Assembly: GCF_023701745.1 (NCBI RefSeq)
Contig: NZ_JAJOZB010000001.1
Span: 4,346,501-4,410,500, forward strand
DNA length: 64,000 nt
DNA from: Streptomyces sp. RKAG293
Lineage (GTDB): Bacteria > Actinomycetota > Actinomycetes > Streptomycetales > Streptomycetaceae
Direction of reading: 5' to 3'
A program made the position numbers and the translations under genes. The number at the start of each line of letters is the position of its first letter. Position 1 is the stretch's first letter. This document shows positions 48,881 through 58,541 of the stretch, piece by piece. The notes beneath the pieces are model-generated. The model worked only from the letters and a program-made list of their open reading frames with translations, did no database searches and was not told the origin of the DNA.

Positions 48881-50251
48881 CTATCCGTTGACGGCGTACC
48901 GGTCGGTCACCGACAGCGCCTCGTCCAGCGCCGCCAGACCCTCCTTGGCCTCGGCCTCGGTCACCGTGCACGGCGGAACGACATGTGTGCGGTTCATGTT
49001 GACGAAGGGCCACAGACCGCCCTTCTTGCACGCCGCCGCGAACTCGGCCATCGGCGCGTTGTCCGCGCCGGCCGCGTTGTACGGCACCAGCGGCTCGTGC
49101 GTCGCCTTGTCCTTGACGAGGTCCAGGGCCCAGAAGACACCCAGGCCGCGCACCTCGCCGACCGAGGGGTGCCGGGCGGCGATGTCGCGCAGCGCCGGGC
49201 CGATGACCCGCTCGCCGATGTCGGCGGCGTTCTCCACGATCCGCTCCTCGCGCATCGCGTTGATGGTCGCGACGGCCGAGGCACAGGCCAGCGGGTGCCC
49301 GGAGTACGTCAGGCCGCCCGGGTAGGCGCGGGTGGCGAAGGTCGCGGCGATCTCCGGGGAGATGGCGACGCCGCCGAGCGGCACATAGCCGGAGTTGACG
49401 CCCTTGGCGAAGGTCAGCAGGTCCGGGACGACGCCCCAGTGGTCGGCGGCGAACCACGCGCCGGTGCGGCCGAAGCCGGACATGACCTCGTCGAGGATGA
49501 AGACGATCCCGTACCGGTCGCAGATCTCCCGGACGCCGGCGAGGTAGCCGGCCGGCGGCACCAGGATGCCCGCGGTGCCGACCACCGACTCCAGGATGAT
49601 CGCGGCGACCGACTGCGGGCCCTCGAACGCGACGAGCTGCTCCAGGTGCTCCAGCGCGCGCTCGCACTCCTGCTCCTCGCTCGTCGCGTGGAACTGCGAG
49701 CGGTACAGGTACGGGCCCCAGAAGTGCACGACGCCCGCCGAGGCGGTGTCCGACGGCCAGCGGCGCGGGTCCCCGGTGAGGTTGATCGCGGTGGAGGTGG
49801 CGCCGTGGTACGAGCGGTAGGCGCTGAACACCTTGTGCCGGCCGGTGTGCAGCCGGGCCATGCGGACGGCGTTCTCGACCGCCTCGGCGCCGCCGTTGGT
49901 GAAGAAGACCTGGTTCAGGTCGCCGGGGGTGACCTCGGCGATCAGCCGGGCCGCCTCGGACCGGACGTCGACGGCGAAGCCCGGCGCGATGGTGCAGAGC
50001 CTGCCGGCCTGCTCCTGGATCGCGGCGACGACCTTCGGGTGCTGATGGCCGATGTTGGTGTTCACCAGCTGGGAGGAGAAGTCCAGATAGCGGTTGCCGT
50101 CGTAGTCCCAGAAGTACGAGCCCTCGGCCCCGGCCACGGCCAGCGGATCGATGACCGCCTGCGCGGACCACGAGTGGAAGACGTGCGCCCGGTCGGCGGC
50201 CTTGACGGCGGCTCCGGTCTCGGGATCGGCGACGGCGAAAGGAGGGGTCAT
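48881..50251 (-). CDS. Class III aminotransferase, PLP-dependent
   Basis: 456-residue fold-type I aminotransferase. Typical segments are GSYFWDYDGNRYLDFSSQL, FFTNGGAEAVENAVRMAR, YHGATSTAINLTGDPR, ILDEVMSGFGRTG and LLTFAKGVNSGYVPLGGV, where Lys in FAKGVNSG forms the internal aldimine with PLP. It resembles omega-amino acid/taurine-pyruvate-type aminotransferases and those annotated aspartate aminotransferase family. The amino donor is unknown. A GntR gene lies 214 bp downstream. Confidence 0.92.
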   Translation of the reverse strand: MTPPFAVADPETGAAVKAADRAHVFHSWSAQAVIDPLAVAGAEGSYFWDYDGNRYLDFSSQLVNTNIGHQHPKVVAAIQEQAGRLCTIAPGFAVDVRSEAARLIAEVTPGDLNQVFFTNGGAEAVENAVRMARLHTGRHKVFSAYRSYHGATSTAINLTGDPRRWPSDTASAGVVHFWGPYLYRSQFHATSEEQECERALEHLEQLVAFEGPQSVAAIILESVVGTAGILVPPAGYLAGVREICDRYGIVFILDEVMSGFGRTGAWFAADHWGVVPDLLTFAKGVNSGYVPLGGVAISPEIAATFATRAYPGGLTYSGHPLACASAVATINAMREERIVENAADIGERVIGPALRDIAARHPSVGEVRGLGVFWALDLVKDKATHEPLVPYNAAGADNAPMAEFAAACKKGGLWPFVNMNRTHVVPPCTVTEAEAKEGLAALDEALSVTDRYAVNG

Positions 50252-50512
50252 GCGCTCCAGGCTAAGGATCCCCGCCGGTCAGGGACACGGTCACCTTGTA
50301 TGGCACACGCCACGTTCCCCGACAGGCTGTCACGGGATCCGGTCCCACGGCGCTCCCGAAGGGGTCCCGGAAGAGGTCCTGGAAGAGGGTCCCGGGCACC
50401 CGGTGCGGGCGCCTGCCGGGCCCCGGCCGCCCGCCCCACGGGGCCCCCTCGAACGGTCAGACTATTCTTCGGCTACGGGTCGGCCGGAAGGCCGGGAGGA
50501 GGCACGGGGGGC

Positions 50513-52195
50513 ATGGAAGAACTCAGGGCCGGCGATCCGCAGTGGATCGGCGCGTACCGGCTGCTGGGCCGGCTCGGCACCGGCGGCATGGGACGGGTCT
50601 TCCTGGCCCGTTCGGAACGCGGCCGGACCGTCGCGGTGAAGCTGGTGCGGGCCGAGCTGGCCGCCCAGGACGAGTTCAGGACCCGCTTCCGGCAGGAGGT
50701 CCAGGCCGCCCGCCGGGTCGGCGGCGCGTGGACGGCGCCGGTCCTCGACGCCGACACCGAGACCGAGATCCCCTGGGTCGCCACCGGCTACATCGCCGGG
50801 CCGACGCTGCAGCACGTCATCGCCAAGGAGTACGGCCCGCTGCCGGAGCGTTCGGTCTGGGTGCTGGCGGCCGGGCTGGCCCACGCGCTCAAGGACATCC
50901 ACGCCGCCGGGCTCGTGCACCGCGATCTGAAGCCCTCGAATGTCATGATCACCATCGATGGCCCACGGGTCATCGACTTCGGCATCGCCCGCGCCCTGGA
51001 GACCGTCACCGGCGGAGTGACGAGCACCGGCGCGCTGGTCGGCTCGCCGGGCTTCATGTCGCCCGAGCAGGTGCGCGGCGACCGGGTCACCCCGGCCTGC
51101 GACGTCTTCTGTCTGGGCTCGGTGCTGGCGTACGCGGCGACCGGGAAGCAGCCGTTCGGCGCCGCGAGCAGCGGGGTGCACGCCCAGATGTTCCGGATCG
51201 CGCAGGAGCCGCCGGACCTGGACGAGCTGCCCGGCGCGCTGCGCGAGCTGGTCGCGGAGTGCCTGGTCAAGGAGGCCGATCAGCGGCCGGACCTGGACGC
51301 GGTGCTGGAGCGGATCGCCGCCCACCCGGCGGAGGACGGCAGGACCTGGCTGCCCAGCGCCATCGTCGCGCAACTCGGCCGGCACGCCGTGCGGCTGCTG
51401 GAGGCCGAGAACCCGCACGACGGGGGTTCCGCCCCGGCGGCTCCGGCCGCGCGGCCCGGCCCCGAGCCGGACCCCGGCTCCGCTCCCCTCCCGACCCCGG
51501 CCCCGGCCCCGGCCTCTGCCGCGTCGCAGCCGCTGCCCGCCCGGCCGACCGCGGTCGACCCGGCCCCTCCGGCGCCGAACCCGTACGCGTCCGGCGGCTA
51601 CGGCTACCCGCAGGCCGGCTACGGGACCCCGCCGGGATACCCGGCCCCGCCGCCGCGCCGGCGACGGCAGGGTGTGCTGATCGCCGTCGCGGTGGCGGTC
51701 GCGGTGCTCGCGGGCGCCGGGGCGGCCGTCGTCGCGCTCGACTTCGGCACGGGGAAGAGCAACAGCACGGACAACCAGGGCCTCGGCGGCGATCCCAGGA
51801 CGGGCACCCCGTCCGGCTCCGGTACGCCGCGGAACTCGCCCTCCACCGAGGAGACCGCCTCCACCGCGCCCGGCGAGGTACCCGAACGGCTCGTCGGCAC
51901 CTGGCAGGCGGGGTTCGACAGCAACGGCACCAACACCCGCACGCTGACGATCCGACGGGACGGCACCGTCACCCTGGCCGGCACCGGAAGCACCTATCAG
52001 TGCGAGTGGACGATGCACATGACGTCGGCCGGTCCGCCGCTGGCGCTGAGCCCCTCGCTCCTGACCAGTGCGGTACCCGCCACCTCCTGCAACCCGGGGC
52101 TGTCCTCGACGCTCACCGCGATCGACGACTCCCATCTGCTGCGCGACTCCCGCGAGCCGGGCAAGGCGCCGCTCACCTACACGAAGATCGACTGA
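50513..52195 (+). CDS. Membrane-anchored Ser/Thr protein kinase
   Basis: 560-residue Hanks-type kinase. The P-loop LGTGGMG is at residues 21-27, Lys43 in AVKLV, HRDLKPSN at 136-143, DFG at 155-157 and an APE-like SPEQ. A Pro/Ala-rich linker precedes one TM helix near residue 390 (GVLIAVAVAVAVLAGAGAAVVAL). The extracellular part has a low-complexity stretch and a small C-terminal domain (ERLVGTWQAGFD, LTIRRDGTVTLAG) without a known name. It would sense an extracellular signal. The strong ribosome site GGGAGGAGG precedes the ATG. It converges with purA across a long terminator. Confidence 0.93.
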   Translation: MEELRAGDPQWIGAYRLLGRLGTGGMGRVFLARSERGRTVAVKLVRAELAAQDEFRTRFRQEVQAARRVGGAWTAPVLDADTETEIPWVATGYIAGPTLQHVIAKEYGPLPERSVWVLAAGLAHALKDIHAAGLVHRDLKPSNVMITIDGPRVIDFGIARALETVTGGVTSTGALVGSPGFMSPEQVRGDRVTPACDVFCLGSVLAYAATGKQPFGAASSGVHAQMFRIAQEPPDLDELPGALRELVAECLVKEADQRPDLDAVLERIAAHPAEDGRTWLPSAIVAQLGRHAVRLLEAENPHDGGSAPAAPAARPGPEPDPGSAPLPTPAPAPASAASQPLPARPTAVDPAPPAPNPYASGGYGYPQAGYGTPPGYPAPPPRRRRQGVLIAVAVAVAVLAGAGAAVVALDFGTGKSNSTDNQGLGGDPRTGTPSGSGTPRNSPSTEETASTAPGEVPERLVGTWQAGFDSNGTNTRTLTIRRDGTVTLAGTGSTYQCEWTMHMTSAGPPLALSPSLLTSAVPATSCNPGLSSTLTAIDDSHLLRDSREPGKAPLTYTKID

Positions 52196-52220
52196 CCGCA
52201 CGGGAGCACAGAACGACAGA

Positions 52221-52263
52221 ACGCGGCGCGCCCCGGTGGTCCTGCCACCGGGGCGCGCCGCGT
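52221..52263. terminator. Bidirectional terminator between the kinase gene and purA
   Basis: Perfect 19-bp arms (52221-52239 and 52245-52263) around TCCTG, in the 100-bp gap between convergent genes. Confidence 0.92.
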
Positions 52264-52294
52264 CGTCGCCGTCTGCCTGACCGGCCGCCGTCCG

Positions 52295-53578
<1,284 letters not shown>

Positions 53579-53714
53579 AGGCGTACACCCCTTCCGGGCG
53601 GGGCATGTCCAACGTGCAGAGAGCCGTCGAACCGGTGCCCCGGAATAGACCAAGCCCCTGACGCAACGGCGCAAGGGGCTCTTGCACCGAGATTTTACCT
53701 GAGGAAGGACCAAG

Positions 53715-54557
53715 GTGTCGGCTCAGCCACCTGACGGGCGTCAATTGCTCGTGGTCATCGACCCCGCCGCACGTGCCGTCGACGGCGAATCCGTCCGCAT
53801 CGCGAAGGATGTCCTGTGTGCGGGCGCGTCCTCCGTAAAAATCGCTCTCCCGGATTCGGCCGAAGAGGTGGCCCGGGTGCTCTCCCATCGCGGCCGGCGC
53901 CGTCCGGTGGTGCTGGGCGACGACCGGACCCTGCTGCGGGCGGTGCGGGCACTGCACCATGAGCGGGCACTCGGCGAGGCCCCGCTGGCCCTGGTGCCGA
54001 TCGGGCCGCGCTCCTCGCTCGCCCGGGCGCTGGGCGTGCCGGGCCAGGTGCTGCCCGCGGCGCGGGCGGTGCTGGACGGCATGGACCGCGAGCTGGACCT
54101 GCTGGTCGACGACAGCGGCGGCATCGTGCTGGGCACCCTGCGGATCCCCTCCGACGGCGCGGGATCGTCGTCCCACTGGTGGTCGCCGGTGGAGAGGACT
54201 GCGCGCTCCCTGGTCAGGACGCTGACGATGCCGGCGCCGTCGAACGGGCACGGGCCGGGACACACCCACGGGCACGCGCCGCGCCAGCGGCTGCGGATCG
54301 AGGCGGACGGGGTGGTGCTGGTGGACCTGGACCAACCCGTCCACGAGGTGTCGTTCCGGACGGTGCACCCCGGACTCATCGAGGTCCGGGTGAGCCATCC
54401 CGACAGCGCGGAACCGCTCTGTGTGGAGGCCGTGACCGTCACCGTCTCGGGCCGGGACTTCCGCTACCGCGCGGATTCCGCCCTGGCCGGACCGGTCAGG
54501 ACCCGCACCTGGACGGTCCAGCCGGGCGCCTGGCGGCTCACCGTGCCCCGCGCCTGA
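53715..54557 (+). CDS. Diacylglycerol-kinase-like protein with altered catalytic motifs
   Basis: 280-residue protein in the usual position beside purA. The order of segments follows the DAGK/lipid kinase catalytic fold: LLVVIDPAARAVDGE start, LGDDRTLLRAVRALH in place of the GGDGT loop, and LVPIGPRSSLARALGVP in place of the PxGTGNDxAR segment. Neither canonical motif is intact, so kinase activity is doubtful. A His-rich stretch (GHGPGHTHGHAP) lies in the middle; the C-terminal half is beta-rich. No membrane segment. The GTG start follows GAGGAAGG. Confidence 0.7.
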   Translation: MSAQPPDGRQLLVVIDPAARAVDGESVRIAKDVLCAGASSVKIALPDSAEEVARVLSHRGRRRPVVLGDDRTLLRAVRALHHERALGEAPLALVPIGPRSSLARALGVPGQVLPAARAVLDGMDRELDLLVDDSGGIVLGTLRIPSDGAGSSSHWWSPVERTARSLVRTLTMPAPSNGHGPGHTHGHAPRQRLRIEADGVVLVDLDQPVHEVSFRTVHPGLIEVRVSHPDSAEPLCVEAVTVTVSGRDFRYRADSALAGPVRTRTWTVQPGAWRLTVPRA

Positions 54558-54591
54558 AACGAGACGGAGATCACGTCGGCAGCCGGGCGCG

Positions 54592-55860
54592 TCACCAGCT
54601 GACGAGCAGTTCCTCCAGGCCCCGGATGACGTAGCCGGGCTTCCAGCGCGGTTCGGCGGCCGGCCGCAGGCCCGGCGCACGGCTCAGCAGCGTGCCGAAG
54701 GACGCGGCGAGTTCGATTCGGGCCAGCGGCGCGCCCAGGCAGTAGTGGATACCGGCGCCGAAGGTGACATGCCGGTTGTCGGCCGCCGGGCGGCGCAGGT
54801 CCAGCCGGCTGGGGTCGGGGAAGCGCGACGGGTCGCGGTTGGCGGACCCGAAGAGCAGCGCGACCTCGGAACCCCGCGGGATCACCGTGTCGCCGACCTG
54901 GATGTCGTCCAGCACCCAGCGTTCGAACATCTGCAGCGGGGTGTCGTACCGCAGCAGTTCCTCGATGGCGTCGCGGAGCAGCCCGGGTTCGGCGCGGAGC
55001 AGTTCGAGCTGATCAGGATGACGGAAGAGGGTGAACCAGCCGTTCGCGGTGGTGTTCACCGTCGCCTCGTGCCCGGCGTTGAGCAGCAGCACGCAGGTGG
55101 AGACCATCTCCTGCTCGCTGAGCGTGTCCCCGTCCTCGTACGCGGCGATCAGGGCGCTGATCAGGTCCTCGCCCGGTGCGCGCCGGCGCTCGGCGATCAG
55201 CCCCCGCAGATACTCCGAGAACTCCTCGCTCGCCCGCACGGCCCGGCGCGCGGTCTCCTCGTCCGGGTTCAGCTCGTACATCCCGCAGATGTCCGCCGAC
55301 CAGGGCCGCAGCGGCTGCCGGTCGCCGGGCGGGATGCCGAGCATCTCCGCGATGACCGCGACGGGCAGCGGCTCGGCGACCCGGGCCAGCAGGTCACCGC
55401 CGCCGTCCGCCCGCAGACCGTCGACCAGCTCGTCGGCCAGCCGTTGCACGGTCGGCGCGAGCCGCTCGACGGTGCGCGGGGTGAACGCCTTCGCGACCAG
55501 CCGGCGGATCCGCGTGTGGTCGGGGGCCTCCAGGTCCAGCAGGCCGTTGTCGTTGAGTACGTGGAACGGCTCGTGCCCGGCCGGCGGCGCCTCGCGGCCG
55601 AACTCCTCGTGGGTGAAGCGGTGCAGATACGTGCGCCCCAGCCGGCGGTCGCGCAGCAGCGCGCTCACATCGTCGTAGTGCGGGATCAGCCACTGCCGGG
55701 TGGGCTCGTACCAGTGCGCGCGGCCCGCGGCGCGCAGCGCCTCGTACGCCGGATAGGGGTCCGCGACGAACGCGGCGGACCACGGGTCGAACTCCTTCGC
55801 CGCCGGGCCGGACGCCGCGTGGCCGCTCATCGGTCGATCCGTCATCCGTCGATCCGTCAT
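54592..55860 (-). CDS. Cytochrome P450
   Basis: 422-residue bacterial class I-type P450. Heme ligand Cys374 is in FGAGIHYCLGAPLAR, the I-helix is AGHEATVN, the ExxR is EELLR and RPAADNRHVTF precedes the heme loop. It resembles CYP107/CYP105-like streptomycete enzymes. ATG 55860 overlaps the MBL stop by one base (TGATG), so it is translationally coupled. A later ATG (MSGHAASG) is an alternative start. It has no adjacent ferredoxin gene. The substrate is unknown. Confidence 0.92.
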   Translation of the reverse strand: MTDRRMTDRPMSGHAASGPAAKEFDPWSAAFVADPYPAYEALRAAGRAHWYEPTRQWLIPHYDDVSALLRDRRLGRTYLHRFTHEEFGREAPPAGHEPFHVLNDNGLLDLEAPDHTRIRRLVAKAFTPRTVERLAPTVQRLADELVDGLRADGGGDLLARVAEPLPVAVIAEMLGIPPGDRQPLRPWSADICGMYELNPDEETARRAVRASEEFSEYLRGLIAERRRAPGEDLISALIAAYEDGDTLSEQEMVSTCVLLLNAGHEATVNTTANGWFTLFRHPDQLELLRAEPGLLRDAIEELLRYDTPLQMFERWVLDDIQVGDTVIPRGSEVALLFGSANRDPSRFPDPSRLDLRRPAADNRHVTFGAGIHYCLGAPLARIELAASFGTLLSRAPGLRPAAEPRWKPGYVIRGLEELLVSW

Positions 55861-56699
55861 CAGTAGGTCCACCGGTCCTCGATCAGCCCGTGCTCGCGCA
55901 GATAGTCCAGCTGCGCCCGCACCGACAGCTCCGCCGCCGGCCACAGCGACCGGTCGACGTCGTAGTAGACGTGCGCGACCACCTGGGCGGGCGTCAGGCA
56001 GCCCGCCTCCACGGCGGTCTCCACCTGCGCCAGCCGGCTCGCGCGGTGCGCGAGGTAGTACTCGACGGCGCCGCGCGCGTCCGTCAGCACCGGGCCGTGT
56101 CCTGGCAGCACCGTGTCGACGCCGTCCATCGTCATGGCCTGCAGCCGGCGCAGGGAGTCGAGGTAGTCGCCGAGCCGGCCGTCCGGGTGCACCACGATCG
56201 TCGTGCCGCGCCCCAGCACCGTGTCACCGGTCAGGACGGCGCCGTCGGCCGGCAGATGGAAGGAGAGCGAATCCGCGGTGTGGCCGGGCGTGGAAACGAC
56301 GCGCAGTTCCAGCCCGCCGGTGGTGATGACGTCGCCCGCCGCCAACCCCTCCTCGCCCAGCCGCAGCGCCGGGTCGAGCGCCCGGACCTTCGTCCCCGTC
56401 AGTTCCGCGAAGCGGGCGGCGCCCTCCGCGTGGTCCGGGTGGCCGTGGGTGAGGAGCGTCAGCGCGACGCGCTTGCCGGCCGCCTCCGCGGTCGCGACGA
56501 CGTTGCGCAGATGCGCGTCGTCGAGCGGGCCCGGGTCGATGACGACCGCGAGTTCTGAACCCGGCTCGGACAGCAGCCAGGTGTTCGTGCCGTCCAGGGT
56601 CATCGGCGACGGATTCGGGGCCAGGACGCAGACGGCACGTGCCGTCGCGGGGCCGCCGACCGTCGGCTGCGGCCTGCCGGGCAGGATCGCCGACGTCAT
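55860..56699 (-). CDS. MBL-fold metallo-hydrolase (LACTB2-like)
   Basis: 279-residue metallo-beta-lactamase-fold hydrolase. THGHPDH at 84-90 is the metal motif; VVSTPGHTADSLSFHL, VLTGDTVLGRGTT and VLPGHGPVL hold further ligands. The C-terminal winged-helix-like region (LTPAQVVAHVYYD, LSVRAQLDYLREHGLIEDRW) is the LACTB2 pattern; LACTB2 is an endoribonuclease. Its stop overlaps the P450 start; its ATG overlaps the NUDIX stop by 4 bp. It belongs to a tight operon. Confidence 0.9.
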   Translation of the reverse strand: MTSAILPGRPQPTVGGPATARAVCVLAPNPSPMTLDGTNTWLLSEPGSELAVVIDPGPLDDAHLRNVVATAEAAGKRVALTLLTHGHPDHAEGAARFAELTGTKVRALDPALRLGEEGLAAGDVITTGGLELRVVSTPGHTADSLSFHLPADGAVLTGDTVLGRGTTIVVHPDGRLGDYLDSLRRLQAMTMDGVDTVLPGHGPVLTDARGAVEYYLAHRASRLAQVETAVEAGCLTPAQVVAHVYYDVDRSLWPAAELSVRAQLDYLREHGLIEDRWTY

Positions 56700-57682
56700 T
56701 CAGCAGCTCCTTGCGACGAGATGGGTCCTTGCTCGGGTCCCTGGTCGGATCCTTGCCCGGGTTCTTGCCCGGGTTCTTGCCCGGATCCTTGCTGGGGTCC
56801 TTGCGGAATGTGCTTGGTGAACTCCTCGTGCCCCGGCCAGCTCAGCACGATCCGGCCCTCCTCGAGCACCGCCCGCGCCAGCACCGGCGTCAGGTCCCGG
56901 CCGGCCGCGCCCGCCAGGGCCGCCTTCACCGAGTCGTACGGGAGCAGCGCGCGCAGCGTCGCGATGGTCGGCGGCATCATCACCATCTCGCCGCGCCGGT
57001 AGCCCTCCACGGCCTCGGCCGGGCGCAGCCACACCGTGTGGTCGGCCTCGCCCGAGACGTCCAGGGTGCGCTGCCCGGCCGGCATCATCGCGACGAAGAA
57101 CCAGGTGTCGTACCGGCGCTCCTCGAACTCCGGGGTGATCCAGCGCGCCCACGGGCCGAGCAGATCGGAGCGCAGCACCAGCTCGCGCCGGGCCAGGAAG
57201 TCCGCGAACGACAGCTCCCGGCTGACCAGCGCCTCCCGGTCGGCCTCCCAGCTCTCACCGGTGGTGTCCGCCACGACGCTGTCGCCGTCGGGCCCGGCCA
57301 GCAGGACGCCCGACTCCTCGAACGTCTCCCGCACCGCCGCGCACACCACCGCCTGCGCCGACACCGGGTCCACGCCGAGGGCGGCCGACCACTGCGCGAG
57401 CGACGGGCCGGCCCACCGGACCGGCTTCTCGTCCCGCGGGTCGACCCCACCGCCCGGATACGCGTACGCGCCCCCGGCGAAAGCCATGGAGGCGCGTCTG
57501 CGCAGCAGGTGGACGGCCGGGCCGCCTCTCGCACCGTCCGGGCTGTCCCGCAGGAGCAGTACCGTCGCGGCCCTGCGCGGGGTCACGGGGGTCAGATCCC
57601 CGTTCGCCAGCGCCCGGATCCGGTCCGGCCAGGAGGCCGGGAACCACTGTCCGTCACTCGTGCCGCCGCTGCTCGTGGTCAT
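56696..57682 (-). CDS. NUDIX hydrolase (NUDT19-like) with a repetitive tail
   Basis: 328-residue NUDIX protein. The domain has an insertion between GGGVDPRDE and AAVRETFEESGVLL, as in NUDT8/NUDT19-type CoA or capped-RNA hydrolases. The C-terminal 45 residues are a Gly-Gln-Glu-Pro-Ser-Asp repeat (GQEPGQEPGQGSDQGPEQG) encoded by about 12-bp DNA repeats at 56720-56810, unlikely to be functional. It is coupled by a 4-bp overlap to the MBL gene. Ligand is unknown. Confidence 0.88.
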   Translation of the reverse strand: MTTSSGGTSDGQWFPASWPDRIRALANGDLTPVTPRRAATVLLLRDSPDGARGGPAVHLLRRRASMAFAGGAYAYPGGGVDPRDEKPVRWAGPSLAQWSAALGVDPVSAQAVVCAAVRETFEESGVLLAGPDGDSVVADTTGESWEADREALVSRELSFADFLARRELVLRSDLLGPWARWITPEFEERRYDTWFFVAMMPAGQRTLDVSGEADHTVWLRPAEAVEGYRRGEMVMMPPTIATLRALLPYDSVKAALAGAAGRDLTPVLARAVLEEGRIVLSWPGHEEFTKHIPQGPQQGSGQEPGQEPGQGSDQGPEQGPISSQGAAE

Positions 57683-57782
57683 GGGCGGGATCGTACGGCC
57701 TGCCGCCCTGATGTTCGAGGGTGAGTCCTCGCCGTGCGGGTCCGTCTCCGCGGCCGGGCACCCGGCCCGGCCTGCGGAGAGC

Positions 57783-58244
57783 TCAGACCAGCTCGACCTG
57801 GATCTCGACCTCGACCGGGGCGTCCAGCGGCAGCACGGCCACGCCGACGGCGCTGCGCGCGTGCACGCCCTTCTCGCCGAGCACCTCGCCGAGGAGCTCG
57901 CTCGCACCGTTGATCACGGCCGGCTGCCCGGTGAAGTCCGTCGCCGAGGCGACGAAACCGACGACCTTCACGACCCGCTTGATGCGGTCCAGGTCACCGA
58001 CGACCGACTTGACCGCCGCGAGCGCGTTCAGCGCGCACGTACGGGCCAGGCCCTTGGCCTCCTCCGGCGTCACCTCGGCGCCGACCTTGCCGGTCACCGT
58101 CAGCTTGCCGTCCACCATCGGCAGCTGGCCGGAGGTGTACACGTACACGCCCGACTGCACGGCCGGCTGGTACGAGGCCAGCGGCGGCACCACGGCGGGC
58201 AGCGTCATCCCGAGCGAGGCGATCCTGTCCTCGACCGCGCTCAC
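57783..58244 (-). CDS. RidA-family protein (YjgF/YER057c/UK114)
   Basis: 153-residue protein with RidA segments YTSGQLPMVDGKLTVTGKVG, CALNALAAVKSVVGDLDRIKRVVKV and GASELLGEVLGEKGVHARSAVGVAVLPLDAPVEVE. RidA proteins hydrolyse reactive 2-aminoacrylate and other enamines. The Arg near the C terminus (HARSAVGV) is the conserved substrate-binding residue. GTG 58244 overlaps the upstream DUF4177 stop by 4 bp. It is 100 bp upstream of the NUDIX gene. Confidence 0.9.
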   Translation of the reverse strand: MSAVEDRIASLGMTLPAVVPPLASYQPAVQSGVYVYTSGQLPMVDGKLTVTGKVGAEVTPEEAKGLARTCALNALAAVKSVVGDLDRIKRVVKVVGFVASATDFTGQPAVINGASELLGEVLGEKGVHARSAVGVAVLPLDAPVEVEIQVELV

Positions 58245-58402
58245 GCCTGCTTCTCCCGCTTGAAGTAGGCCACCAACTGTTCCGCGTTGTTCCCATTGGG
58301 TACGACCTGGACCAGCTCCCAGCCGTCCTCGCCCCACGTGTCCAGAATCTGCTTCGTCGCGTGCACAAGAAGCGGCACGGTCGCGTATTCCCACTTAGCC
58401 AT
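58241..58402 (-). CDS. Small DUF4177 protein
   Basis: 53-residue protein MAKWEYATVPLLVHATKQILDTWGEDGWELVQVVPNGN..., the compact DUF4177 form found next to RidA in actinobacteria. First gene of the overlapping run DUF4177-RidA-NUDIX-MBL-P450. The ATG at 58402 has a GGCTCC-less upstream region; the divergent promoter lies in the 139 bp before ArsA. Confidence 0.85.
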   Translation of the reverse strand: MAKWEYATVPLLVHATKQILDTWGEDGWELVQVVPNGNNAEQLVAYFKREKQA

Positions 58403-58541
58403 GGAGCCGACTGTAACGCCTGCTCCCACCCGCCCCGGCCAGCACCCGCCAGCGCCGCCCGGCGAGGTCCGGCCGGGAGATAGAGGCCACACCTGGGCAG
58501 TGGACTGCTTGGGCCGAAGGCCGAGTGGTTACGCTCGAAGT

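Noticed and set aside
49500..52200. Biosynthetic gene cluster built from the aminotransferase, kinase and P450
   Set aside because: No synthase, cyclase or peptide-tailoring genes occur in the window, and purA and other core genes separate them.
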